Shown here: positions 1-5,787 of the stretch, in pieces | How positions within the stretch are numbered: the stretch's first letter is position 1 | Layout: every line of letters starts with the position of its first letter | DNA from: Gemmatimonas phototrophica | Lineage (GTDB): Bacteria; Gemmatimonadota; Gemmatimonadetes; Gemmatimonadales; Gemmatimonadaceae | Direction: 5' to 3' | DNA: 8,333 nucleotides | Assembly (NCBI GenBank): GCA_945870175.1 | Contig: CAMBRJ010000102.1 | Location: 1-8,333, forward strand | Notes under the pieces: generated by a model | Databases searched by the model: none | What the model saw: the letters and a program-made list of their open reading frames with translations, nothing else | What the model was told of the DNA's origin: nothing | Translations under genes and position numbers: made by a program

Positions 1-390
1 GGAAAGGCCGTGTTGATACAGCATGTACGCCAGCGACAGCACGCCGCCGCACAAGCCGGCGAGTAGTGCACCCTCGACGGCGCCGCTCACGCCGAGCCAG
101 GCCGCGCCGGCCGCGAAGAGCTTCACGTCTCCGCCGCCCATCATTCGCAGGAGCCAGAAGGGAAGCCAGATCGCCAGCCCGGTCAGCATGCCGGCGACCG
201 CGCGCCCTCCACCCTGCCAGACGCCGAAGTGCACGATCGACTGCGCCATTCCCAACGCGAAGGTGACGAGCACCAACGCGTTCGGAATGCGCCGTGTCCG
301 AAGGTCCGCTACGCAGGCCAGAGCCAGCATCGTGGCGAATGCGAACGCCGATACCCCCTGCAGCAACGGACCCTCGATGGTCACCGGCAT
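1..390 (-). CDS. A24 prepilin peptidase, CpaA/TadV type (partial, C-terminus off the left edge)
   Basis: This is an inner-membrane aspartic peptidase that removes the leader of Flp/type IV-like prepilins at the cytoplasmic face. The first 130 residues are visible and read open to base 1. Two catalytic aspartates of the family can be placed: D29 in ADLRTRRIPN and D88 in the GxGD-type motif GGGDVKLF. Hydrophobic stretches lie around residues 12-28, 40-55, 64-82 and 105-124, as expected for a short polytopic enzyme. Stand-alone CpaA/TadV proteins are usually about 160-180 residues, so roughly the last quarter is missing. The ATG at 390 is chosen because AAGGAG sits four bases upstream and overlaps the stop of the preceding pilin gene. 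It follows two Flp prepilin genes with an 8-base gap, so its substrates are probably those pilins. The assignment to the class is firm; cpaA or tadV naming is by context. Confidence 0.93.
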   Translation of the reverse strand, partial: MPVTIEGPLLQGVSAFAFATMLALACVADLRTRRIPNALVLVTFALGMAQSIVHFGVWQGGGRAVAGMLTGLAIWLPFWLLRMMGGGDVKLFAAGAAWLGVSGAVEGALLAGLCGGVLSLAYMLYQHGLS

Positions 391-394
391 CGTA

Positions 395-400
395 CTCCTT
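395..400 (-). promoter_or_regulatory. Shine-Dalgarno site of the prepilin peptidase gene
   Basis: AAGGAG on the minus strand, four bases before the ATG at 390. It overlaps the TAA stop of the upstream pilin gene (399-401), which suggests translational coupling. It is the strongest ribosome binding site in the window and fixes the peptidase start. Confidence 0.75.
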
Positions 401-572
401 ACAGCAATTGCGAGTCGGCAGTCGAGAACACGTTGCTCACCTTCCCACCAATGGCCGTGAGGAACACGATCGCGAGCAAGGCAATCAGCGTGGCGAGCAT
501 ACCGTACTCCAGAATCGTCGCGCCCGTCTCGTCACGAAGCAGTTGACCAACGCGACTGTTCATCTTGGACAT
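399..572 (-). CDS. Flp family type IVb prepilin (second of a tandem pair)
   Basis: This encodes a 57-residue major-pilin-type subunit of a tad/Flp pilus. A short basic/polar leader (residues 1-17) ends in DETG. The predicted cut is G17|A18, giving a 40-residue mature pilin that starts ATILEYGML, with the conserved Glu at +5 (E22) followed by Tyr (Y23), the Flp signature. Residues 24-42 form the hydrophobic helix (MLATLIALLAIVFLTAIGG), and a short polar tail follows (KVSNVFSTADSQLL). The ATG at 572 has GAGGA five bases upstream; a second in-frame ATG at 563 is possible but has no such site. The gene lies 51 bases after the other pilin gene and 8 bases before the prepilin peptidase. It was found by direct translation, as the gene is very short. 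The family call is firm; which of the two pilins dominates the fibre cannot be told. Confidence 0.93.
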   Translation of the reverse strand: MSKMNSRVGQLLRDETGATILEYGMLATLIALLAIVFLTAIGGKVSNVFSTADSQLL

Positions 573-623
573 CTGAGTCCTCGCAAATGCTGCACGTCGA
601 GCGCCGGAAAACCTGGCCGCCGA

Positions 624-800
624 TTAGTTCGGCAGATTGGTGTTGACCGTGTTGAACCCGTTGCTGACTTTGCTGCCGATGTTCTTGACGGCCGTGATCG
701 ACAGGACCGTGATCAGCAGCACGAGCATTCCGTACTCGAGGAGCGTCGCTCCCTCGTCGTCGCTGAAGAACCGGCGGGTAAGATTCGCGAACTTCGACAT
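624..800 (-). CDS. Flp family type IVb prepilin (first of a tandem pair)
   Basis: This encodes a 58-residue Flp prepilin that assembles into a tad-type adhesive pilus after export and processing. The leader (residues 1-17) ends in SDDEG, and cleavage at G17|A18 leaves a 41-residue mature chain starting ATLLEYGML, with Glu at +5 (E22) and the adjacent Y23. Residues 24-41 are hydrophobic, followed by a polar tail ending NTVNTNLPN. The leader is the same length as that of the downstream copy, and both share the GAT.LEYGML core and a KVSN segment, so the pair looks like a tandem duplication with diverged tails. The ATG at 800 is preceded by GAGG seven bases upstream. It is the first recognisable gene of this minus-strand operon, so the promoter should lie within 801-1423. 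Confidence 0.93.
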   Translation of the reverse strand: MSKFANLTRRFFSDDEGATLLEYGMLVLLITVLSITAVKNIGSKVSNGFNTVNTNLPN

Positions 801-1042
801 GACTGGCCTCGTTGAATTGGCGGGGGACTGTAGTTGAGCTCAGCGCCTGTCCCCCGGCACGGGGCTGAGCTGCACACAACCGTGTTGCAGATGATCGGTT
901 CGACACGAACGTCGTTCGAAGTGCTCAGTCTCTATCGCAGCAACTGTGCCCAATCAGGAAGTGGAAAAGGCCATCATTGGCACCGACTGTTCATGCATTT
1001 GTTAAGGGCAAGTGTGACATATGTCGTATTTGCGTGCAGTCA

Positions 1043-1076
1043 GGCTTTCCACCAGGACCCTGTCGGTGGTTTGGCC
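1043..1076 (-). other. Interrupted stem-loop, possible structured leader RNA
   Basis: Read on the plus strand: GGC (1043-1045), TTT, CCACC (1049-1053), AG, GAC, CCT, GTC, GGTGG (1065-1069), TTTG, GCC (1074-1076). That gives 5-bp and 3-bp stems separated by a 2-base bulge, then an A-rich (minus strand) internal loop closed by a further 3 bp. It lies about 240-275 bases upstream of the first pilin start, on the strand that would be transcribed into it if the promoter is distal. The assignment to an RNA is inference only, since GC-rich DNA gives such stems by chance. Confidence 0.25.
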
Positions 1077-1285
1077 ACTATCCCGTCAGGGAGAATGGAT
1101 GAGTGGCCGGAACTGCGGCGCTGGCCCGTTCAGGCCGCGTTTCGCGGGCAATCGGGGCGCGCAAGTACCCGACACCACGACCGAGAGCAGCGGCCGGCGT
1201 CGTGCCGACTTGGCGAAACAAACTGTTGCATTGCACACACGGGTGTCGCATATCCGCCACACACTTCGGTGACGTGGGGAGTCAG

Positions 1286-1305
1286 GGGCGCGACAGGACG
1301 CGCCC
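1286..1305 (-). terminator. GC-rich hairpin after the ABC exporter operon
   Basis: A perfect 7-bp dyad, GGGCGCG (1286-1292) and CGCGCCC (1299-1305), with the 6-base loop ACAGGA. It lies 118 bases downstream of the permease stop on the minus strand. No T-run follows on either strand, so it is not a classic intrinsic terminator. It may protect the 3' end, help Rho-dependent termination, or be incidental. Confidence 0.35.
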
Positions 1306-1423
1306 GGTCATTTGGTCCCAGCTTCCGAACCGCGTCGCAGGCTCCCTGACGGCGCTCTCATAATCCTGCCAGGCCGACTGCCGCACCCTCCGTGGGCTAC
1401 CTGGACGGTGGCGCCGACAGCCC

Positions 1424-2719
1424 TTACCGCACCCACATCCAGTGCCATACCTCGCGCATCGTCGGGCGCTTCCCGTACATCAGCACGCCCACCCGATAGA
1501 GCCGGCTGGCCACGAAGGTCATGCCGACTGCCGACAGCGCCAAAACCACCAGCGAAGCCACGATCTCGCCCATCGCGATCGGCGCCAGCGACAGGCGCAG
1601 CGGCAGGATGATCGGCGACGAAAACGGGAAGAGCGTCAGCAAGCGCGCCGTCGTGCCGTCGGGGCTCGTGAGAATACCCTGCACTGAACCCAGACTGATC
1701 GCGAGCAACAGCACGACCGGTAGCTGCGCCTGCTGCGCGTCCTGTTCCGAACTCACGATCGCGCCGACCATCGCGAACAGCGCAGCGTAGAACAGAAACC
1801 CCAGCACGAAGCTGAACAGGATCACCATGCCCATGGCGAGACTCAGCTCGGGCAGCGAGAACCCGTCGGACGCGATCCCGAACCTCGCCAGGATCGGCGC
1901 GCGCGCGAAGAGCAGCGCGGTGGCCACCGCCAGCCAGATCAGCAGCTGGGTGAACCCGACCGCACCGATCCCGATAACCTTGCCCATCAAGAGCGTGTCG
2001 GACCGCACGCTCGACAGCACGACTTCCGCCACGCGCGTCTGCTTTTCTTCCAGGACGCCGCGCATGACGTTGGCGCCGTGCATGAAGATGGTGAGATACA
2101 ACGTGACCGCGATCCCGAGCGCAAAGGCCACGCCGATCCGGCCGGAGCCACCGCGGCCTCGCTCCGTCAACCGCTCCGTCTCGACACGGACCTGCTGTCC
2201 CGCCAGCATCTCGCTCCGGTCGGCATCGATGCCGCTGGCTTCCAGCTGGCGAGCCAGCACCGCACGATTCAGCGTACGCTCGAGTTGCTGCATCGCCAGC
2301 AACGCGGTCGTGTTGCGGCCGCTGTAGCGCACCACGCCGCGGCCGAGCGCAGTCGGCTCGATCTCCAGGTAGCCGACCAGCGATCCCGAGAGTACATCTC
2401 GCGTCGCACGCTCACGCTGCGCGGTCATGGCCGTCGGCGACTCCGCGCGCGCGAACTGCGCCCGCGCCGTGTCGCCCATGATGCCACCGCGCAGCGCCGA
2501 CACCACCAGCCGGCCCACCGAGTCCGGCGTCGCATCGATCACGCGCACCGTACCCGCCTCCGCCTTCCGCGCGCGCTGTTCGAGCAGCGACGGCAGGAAC
2601 AACATGAAGGCCATGAACACCGGTCCGATCAGCGTCGCGATCAGAAACCAGCGGGAATGCACGCGCTCGCGATACTCGCGGGCGATGATGGTGTCGAGCT
2701 TCGATATGGAGAATGGCAT
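1424..2719 (-). CDS. ABC-2 type exporter membrane subunit (NatB-like permease)
   Basis: This is the membrane subunit of a two-component ABC-2 exporter, partner of the ATPase encoded just upstream. The 431-residue protein starts with a cytoplasmic IIAREYRERVHSRWF segment typical of the family. TM1 is at about 24-46, followed by a large extracytoplasmic domain (about 47-194), then TM segments near 195-217, 249-272, 293-322, 332-350 and 384-406. The conserved cytoplasmic stretch EEKQTRVAEVVLSSVRSD, followed by LLMGK (about 224-247), and the C-terminal YRVGVLMYGKRPTMREV are hallmarks of the NatB/ABC2_membrane_3 group. The ATG at 2719 is preferred, with a purine-rich GAGCGAGAG just upstream. The alternative GTG at 2734 overlaps the ATPase stop as GTGA and would add five residues. 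Substrate is unknown: relatives export Na+, peptides or drugs, and sequence alone does not decide. Confidence 0.92.
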   Translation of the reverse strand: MPFSISKLDTIIAREYRERVHSRWFLIATLIGPVFMAFMLFLPSLLEQRARKAEAGTVRVIDATPDSVGRLVVSALRGGIMGDTARAQFARAESPTAMTAQRERATRDVLSGSLVGYLEIEPTALGRGVVRYSGRNTTALLAMQQLERTLNRAVLARQLEASGIDADRSEMLAGQQVRVETERLTERGRGGSGRIGVAFALGIAVTLYLTIFMHGANVMRGVLEEKQTRVAEVVLSSVRSDTLLMGKVIGIGAVGFTQLLIWLAVATALLFARAPILARFGIASDGFSLPELSLAMGMVILFSFVLGFLFYAALFAMVGAIVSSEQDAQQAQLPVVLLLAISLGSVQGILTSPDGTTARLLTLFPFSSPIILPLRLSLAPIAMGEIVASLVVLALSAVGMTFVASRLYRVGVLMYGKRPTMREVWHWMWVR

Positions 2720-2730
2720 GGGTCTCTCGC

Positions 2731-3693
2731 TCACCCGTGTCCCGACAGGCCGACCTCGACCTGCGCGCCCACTTTCTCGAGAAAGATCCGGTGCAGCGAC
2801 GGACGGACCAGCTCGAAGCGCTCCAGCCGCGCGCCCGTCGTCACCAGACGGGCCAGCAGCTCTTGCGGATCGGCGGCGCCCGCCATCTCCACCTCGACCG
2901 TCAGATGCGCGTCGTTGTAGCGACCCACGAGGGCCGGGTCACGCAGGACGGCGTTCGCCGCCGCGCTCGGCGGCGTTTCGAACTGAATCATCACGACGCG
3001 CGAGCCATGGACGGCGCGAACCTCGCTCACGGGACCGTCGAGCACCTTCTCGCCGCCGGCGACGATGCACACCGCGTCGCACATGCGCTCGGCATTCTCC
3101 ATCACGTGCGTGGAGAAGATCACCGTACGCCCCTGCTGACGCAGCTCGAGCACGGTGTCCTTGAGCGCCTGCGCGTTCACCGGATCGAGCCCGCTGAACG
3201 GCTCGTCGAGAATGACCAGTTCCGGATCGTGCAGCAGCGCACCGATGAATTGCACCTTCTGCTGCATCCCCCGCGACAGCTCGTCCACCCGCGCACGACT
3301 CCAGTCACCACCACTTCCGCGCAGCTGGAACCGCTCCAGCCACTGGTCGATTTTCACGTCCAGACCCGCGCTTGGCACGCCCTTGAGCCGCGCCAGGAAG
3401 CGCAGGACGTCGCGCACTCGCATCTTGCGATAGAGACCGCGTTCTTCCGGGAGGTATCCGATCCGATCGTTGAGCGTCGGATCGCGGTGCGTGCGGCCAA
3501 GGAGGGTCACCGACCCGGTGTCGGGCACGAGAATGTTCAAGATCATCCGGATCGTCGTCGTCTTTCCCGCGCCATTCGGGCCGAGCAGACCGTACACCGA
3601 GCCGCGCGGCACGCGCAGCGACAGCTCGCGGACGGCCACGTGGCTGGCGAAGCGCTTGGAGATCCGATCGATCAGAATGGCGGGTTCAGTCAT
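2731..3693 (-). CDS. ABC exporter ATP-binding subunit (NatA-like)
   Basis: This is the cytoplasmic ATPase that powers the ABC-2 exporter completed by the next gene. It has 320 residues. The nucleotide-binding domain occupies about residues 5-230: Walker A GPNGAGKT (38-45), the family variant GYLPEERGLY (79-88) at the Q-loop position with Glu in place of Gln, signature LSRGM (139-143), Walker B LVILDEP (159-165), D-loop SGLD (167-170) and switch His in STHVM (H196). All catalytic residues are present. A roughly 90-residue C-terminal extension, as in NatA-type ATPases, completes it. It overlaps or nearly abuts the permease gene, so the two are surely co-transcribed. No Shine-Dalgarno sequence precedes the ATG at 3693 (the upstream bases are pyrimidine-rich), yet the N-terminus MTEPAILIDRISKRF aligns well with the family, so the start is probably right. 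Confidence 0.95.
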   Translation of the reverse strand: MTEPAILIDRISKRFASHVAVRELSLRVPRGSVYGLLGPNGAGKTTTIRMILNILVPDTGSVTLLGRTHRDPTLNDRIGYLPEERGLYRKMRVRDVLRFLARLKGVPSAGLDVKIDQWLERFQLRGSGGDWSRARVDELSRGMQQKVQFIGALLHDPELVILDEPFSGLDPVNAQALKDTVLELRQQGRTVIFSTHVMENAERMCDAVCIVAGGEKVLDGPVSEVRAVHGSRVVMIQFETPPSAAANAVLRDPALVGRYNDAHLTVEVEMAGAADPQELLARLVTTGARLERFELVRPSLHRIFLEKVGAQVEVGLSGHG

Positions 3694-3728
3694 CTGGGAA
3701 AGATGGAGGACGGCGCAGCGGGATGCTC

Positions 3729-3757
3729 CACTCCCGCAGGGACGACGAACGGGAGTG
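3729..3757. promoter_or_regulatory. 8-bp dyad, candidate operator or leader hairpin of the ABC operon
   Basis: Perfect arms CACTCCCG (3729-3736) and CGGGAGTG (3750-3757) are separated by 13 bases. It lies 36-64 bases upstream of the exporter ATPase start, where a repressor site or 5'-UTR hairpin could sit. The binding protein is unknown, and no regulator gene is encoded next to it. Confidence 0.4.
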
Positions 3758-3804
3758 CTACGCCACGCCGCGAATCGTCTCCATCGAGCACGTCCCCTTC
3801 GCCG

Positions 3805-3824
3805 TCAAACTACGGTGCGTTTGA
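3805..3824. promoter_or_regulatory. TCAAAC-N8-GTTTGA dyad, candidate operator of the anion transporter
   Basis: A 6-bp dyad, TCAAAC (3805-3810) and GTTTGA (3819-3824), has an 8-base spacer and ends 30 bases before the transporter ATG. Its size (20 bp, half-sites about 1.4 helical turns apart) and place suit a dimeric regulator. It does not obviously match the ModE consensus as I remember it. Confidence 0.35.
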
Positions 3825-3854
3825 GAAAGACGGGCGTTAACGTACCCAGCACTC

Positions 3855-5000
3855 ATGTCCCACCCCCTCCGCTTCACCCGCGCCGAGTTCGCCGGCGCCT
3901 TCGGCGATCTCGGCACCGACCTCCCGCTGCTCGTCGGCATCGTCGTCGCCACCGGCATGGACGCCACCACGGCCTTTGTGGTCTTCGGCGCCCTCCAGAT
4001 TGCCTCCGGGCTCGCCTACCGGCTCCCCATGCCGGTGCAGCCCCTCAAGGCCATGGCGGCGATCGCCATTGCCGGCAAGCTGGCCCCGCCGCTGCTTGCT
4101 GCCGGGGGCCTGATCGTCGGCGTGGTCATGCTCATCCTCGCCCGCTCGGGCGCGCTCGAGTGGATCGCGCGTACCGTCCCCAAGCCCGTCGTGCGCGGCA
4201 TTCAGGTTGGACTTGGGCTACAGCTCGCCATGCTCGCCCTCACCCGCTTCATCCCGGCTGATGGAACGCGGGGCTGGCTGCTGGCGGCGGTCGCTCTCGT
4301 GATCATCCTGGCGCTCCGCACCAGTCATCGCCTGCCCGCCGCCCTCGTGGTCCTCGCCCTTGGGCTGGTCGTCGCCGCGCTCACCTGGCCGGCCGGCGCC
4401 CCGTTGCCCCTCGGTGTTCGGCTTCCCACGCTTCCCGCGCGCTGGCCCACGCCCGCCGAGTTCGCCCAAGCCGCGCTCCTCCTCGCGCTCCCCCAACTCG
4501 CGCTGTCGCTCGGCAATTCCGTACTCGCCACCAAACAAGTCGTCGCCGATCTCTTTCCCGATCGCGAACCGCTCAGCGTAAAGCGCATCGGGACCACCTA
4601 CGCGTTCATGAATCTCCTCGCCGCACCACTTGGCGGCATTCCGGTGTGCCATGGCTCCGGCGGGATCGCCGGGCACTACGCCTTCGGCGCCCGCACCGGC
4701 GCCAGTGGCATCATCTACGGCACTTTCCTCATGCTGTCAGGGCTGCTGCTCGTCGGCGAACCAGCCGCGTTCCAGCGTCTCTTCCCCGGTCCGATTCTGG
4801 GAGCACTGCTGCTGGTCGAGGCCATCACCGTGCTGCTGCTCGTGCGCGATCTGCGCGACACGCCCGCCTGGCTGGCGTTCGCCGTCGCCTGCGGACTGGG
4901 GGCGGCGTTTCTCCCGTACGGTTATGCCGTCGTTCTGCTGGGCGGTACCGTGATCAGCGTGGCACTCCGACGCCGGCGGCGCCAAACCGTTCCAATCTGA
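3855..5000 (+). CDS. MOT1-type molybdate (or sulfate) transporter
   Basis: This is a polytopic inner-membrane protein of 381 residues, predicted to take up molybdate or the related oxyanion sulfate. Diagnostic motifs are all present: EFAGAFGDLGTDLPLL (11-26), PMPVQPLKAMAAIAI (58-72), LPQLALSLGNSVLAT (212-226) and GGIPVCHGSGGIAGHYAFG (260-278). These match the MFS_MOT1/SulP-like molybdate transporter family, and the length is normal. About ten hydrophobic segments are seen, and the chain ends in an arginine-rich cytoplasmic tail (RRRRRQTVPI). There is no STAS domain, which separates it from classical SulP sulfate permeases. The gene stands alone: no molybdenum-cofactor or mod genes are in the window. 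A likely terminator follows at 5056. No Shine-Dalgarno sequence precedes the ATG, but no better start is available before the first conserved motif. Family is secure; the choice between molybdate and sulfate is not settled by sequence. Confidence 0.88.
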   Translation: MSHPLRFTRAEFAGAFGDLGTDLPLLVGIVVATGMDATTAFVVFGALQIASGLAYRLPMPVQPLKAMAAIAIAGKLAPPLLAAGGLIVGVVMLILARSGALEWIARTVPKPVVRGIQVGLGLQLAMLALTRFIPADGTRGWLLAAVALVIILALRTSHRLPAALVVLALGLVVAALTWPAGAPLPLGVRLPTLPARWPTPAEFAQAALLLALPQLALSLGNSVLATKQVVADLFPDREPLSVKRIGTTYAFMNLLAAPLGGIPVCHGSGGIAGHYAFGARTGASGIIYGTFLMLSGLLLVGEPAAFQRLFPGPILGALLLVEAITVLLLVRDLRDTPAWLAFAVACGLGAAFLPYGYAVVLLGGTVISVALRRRRRQTVPI

Positions 5001-5055
5001 CCCCACCGGATACCGCCGCGATGGTTGGTGCCTGAAACGGTCATGAAATTCCACG

Positions 5056-5080
5056 CCATCCGCCGTGCGGTGGGCCTTTT
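5056..5080 (+). terminator. Likely intrinsic terminator of the MOT1-type transporter gene
   Basis: Left arm CCA-t-CCGC (5056-5063, one bulged T), loop CGT, right arm GCGGTGG (5067-5073), then GCCTTTT. It makes a 7-bp GC-rich stem followed closely by four T residues, starting 56 bases after the stop codon. The T-run is short, so efficiency may be modest. Confidence 0.55.
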
Positions 5081-5120
5081 GTGCGCCGCGCGCGCTCCGA
5101 CGATAGTGCCACCGCGGAGC

Positions 5121-5162
5121 TCGCCGACACCGCATACCCGGCAGCGCGTGCGGTGTCGGCGA
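5121..5162. repeat. Perfect 14-bp inverted repeat with 14-base loop
   Basis: Arms TCGCCGACACCGCA (5121-5134) and TGCGGTGTCGGCGA (5149-5162) match at every position; the loop is 5135-5148. It is far longer than expected by chance in a gap this size. No T-run follows on either strand. It could be a Rho-independent-like stop without a U-tract, an RNA-stabilising hairpin, a REP-like element or a protein-binding dyad. Confidence 0.85.
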
Positions 5163-5397
5163 CCGTGTGCATCGTCGAGAAAGAGCGCGGCCGGCGCGCT
5201 GATCCACCGGTGCCAACGGCGCCAGACGCAGGAGTGGACATACGCACTATGGGGTATGAGGCGCGGCGCGGGACGGGCGCGCCCACGTTGACGCATGACA
5301 CCCCCGCTCGCAAACCGCCGTACGGGTGATAACTTTTACAGTGTGGACCCCGGTCGATCCCGTTGAGCGTCCTCCCCCACCTTTCATATCTCTCATC

Positions 5398-5781
5398 ATG
5401 ACCAAGATTCGTATGGCCGTTGTCTCGGCCGCACTCGCGTTGTCGGTGACGGCCGTGGCCGCCCAGCGCATGTTCGCCGACTTCAGTGGTAAGTGGAACG
5501 TCGCCATCGACGCGCAAGGCCAGTCGATGCAGTCGCTCATGACCGTCACGCAGAAGGGTGATTCGGTGTCGGGCACCACCGAGTCGCAGATTGGCACCGC
5601 CAATTTCGACGGCGTGGTCAAGGGTGACTCGATCTTCTTCGGCTTCGCGTACGACATGGGTGGCCAGCAGATCAAGATCCGTGGCACCGGCGTGATGAAC
5701 GAGAAGGACAAGATGACGGGCACCATGGAAGCCGAAGGGCTCGGCGCCTTCCCGTTCGCCGCTGCTCGTCAGCCGAACTAA
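5398..5781 (+). CDS. Small secreted protein of unknown function, lipocalin-like beta pattern
   Basis: This encodes 127 residues. A classical signal peptide is clear: positive N-region MTKIR, hydrophobic core about 7-20, and an AVAA cleavage region near residue 22, so the mature protein is about 104 residues in the periplasm or outside. The mature part reads as alternating short strands: FSGKWNVAID, MTVTQKGDSVSGTTES, FDGVVKGDSIFFGFAYDMGG, IKIRGTGVMNEKDKMTGTME, then FPFAAARQ. This GKW...KGD.VSGT...GDSIFF...G..MTGT layout is common in small secreted beta-barrel-like proteins of Gemmatimonadota and Acidobacteriota, also found fused to amidohydrolases. Its function is not known to me. The ATG at 5398 is chosen because the signal peptide begins there; an in-frame GTG at 5326 would add a non-signal extension. 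No Shine-Dalgarno sequence is evident. It is followed after 6 bases by the aquaglyceroporin gene. Confidence 0.85.
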   Translation: MTKIRMAVVSAALALSVTAVAAQRMFADFSGKWNVAIDAQGQSMQSLMTVTQKGDSVSGTTESQIGTANFDGVVKGDSIFFGFAYDMGGQQIKIRGTGVMNEKDKMTGTMEAEGLGAFPFAAARQPN

Positions 5782-5787
5782 CCGGAC

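Larger units (their letters stand above)
801..1423. other. Long noncoding gap between the ABC exporter and the pilin operon
   Basis: No convincing gene was found on either strand in these 623 bases. The open frames that cross it are rich in Arg, His, Cys and Pro and lack domain or membrane patterns. It should contain the 3' end of the ABC transcript and the promoter and leader of the pilin operon, both on the minus strand. Part of it (about 890-1030) is less GC-rich than the flanks, which fits a promoter region, but no clear -35/-10 pair or sigma-54 site was found. Small dyads are CGAAC-GTC-GTTCG (906-918) and the 10-base palindrome GACATATGTC (1016-1025). Two larger hairpins are listed separately. 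Confidence 0.6.
3694..3854. promoter_or_regulatory. Divergent intergenic region between exporter and anion transporter
   Basis: This 161-base region should hold back-to-back promoters for the ABC operon (minus) and the molybdate-type transporter (plus). It carries two separate dyads, listed on their own. No good sigma-70 hexamer pair was found on either strand. Neither flanking start codon has a Shine-Dalgarno sequence. Confidence 0.5.
5001..5397. other. Noncoding gap rich in inverted repeats
   Basis: These 397 bases follow the anion transporter and precede the secreted-protein gene. The open frames here are low-complexity and unconvincing. In order it holds a likely terminator (5056-5080), a perfect 14-bp dyad (5121-5162), a 6-bp dyad AGCGCG/CGCGCT (5184-5189, 5195-5200) and a 6-bp dyad GGCGCG/CGCGCC (5265-5270, 5278-5283). 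The promoter of the downstream operon should lie near its right end. TTGACG (5288-5293) and GATAAC (5328-5333) are visible there but are too far apart to pair. Confidence 0.6.

Noticed and set aside
972..995. Sigma-54-like TGGCAC element
   Set aside because: TGGCAC is present on the plus strand, but the GC half-site is not at the required distance, and the orientation points away from the pilin genes.
1030..1080. c-di-GMP-I riboswitch on the minus strand
   Set aside because: It shares a few core words (AAACC, AAAGCC), but the conserved ACGCAAAGCC and the second tetraloop-receptor arm are not in place. It is kept only as a weak structured-RNA candidate.
834..1349. Plus-strand open frame of 171 codons in the gap between pilin and exporter genes
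   Set aside because: Odd composition (many Arg, His, Cys, Trp), no ribosome binding site, no hydrophobic or domain pattern, and it ends close to the exporter 3' end. It is treated as noncoding.
3728..3760. CIRCE heat-shock operator
   Set aside because: The half-sites are similar, but the spacer between the CACTC/GAGTG cores is 19 rather than 9 bases, one arm is imperfect, and the neighbouring genes are not chaperones.
2078..3840. Plus-strand open frames (280 and 375 codons) across the ABC exporter genes
   Set aside because: They lie antisense to the ATPase and permease, which carry complete Walker, signature and ABC-2 motifs. The plus-strand products are Arg/His-rich with no recognisable fold.
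5081..5329. Plus-strand open frame of 82 codons after the terminator
   Set aside because: It contains the 14-bp inverted repeat and other hairpins, has no ribosome binding site, and its product resembles no protein I know.
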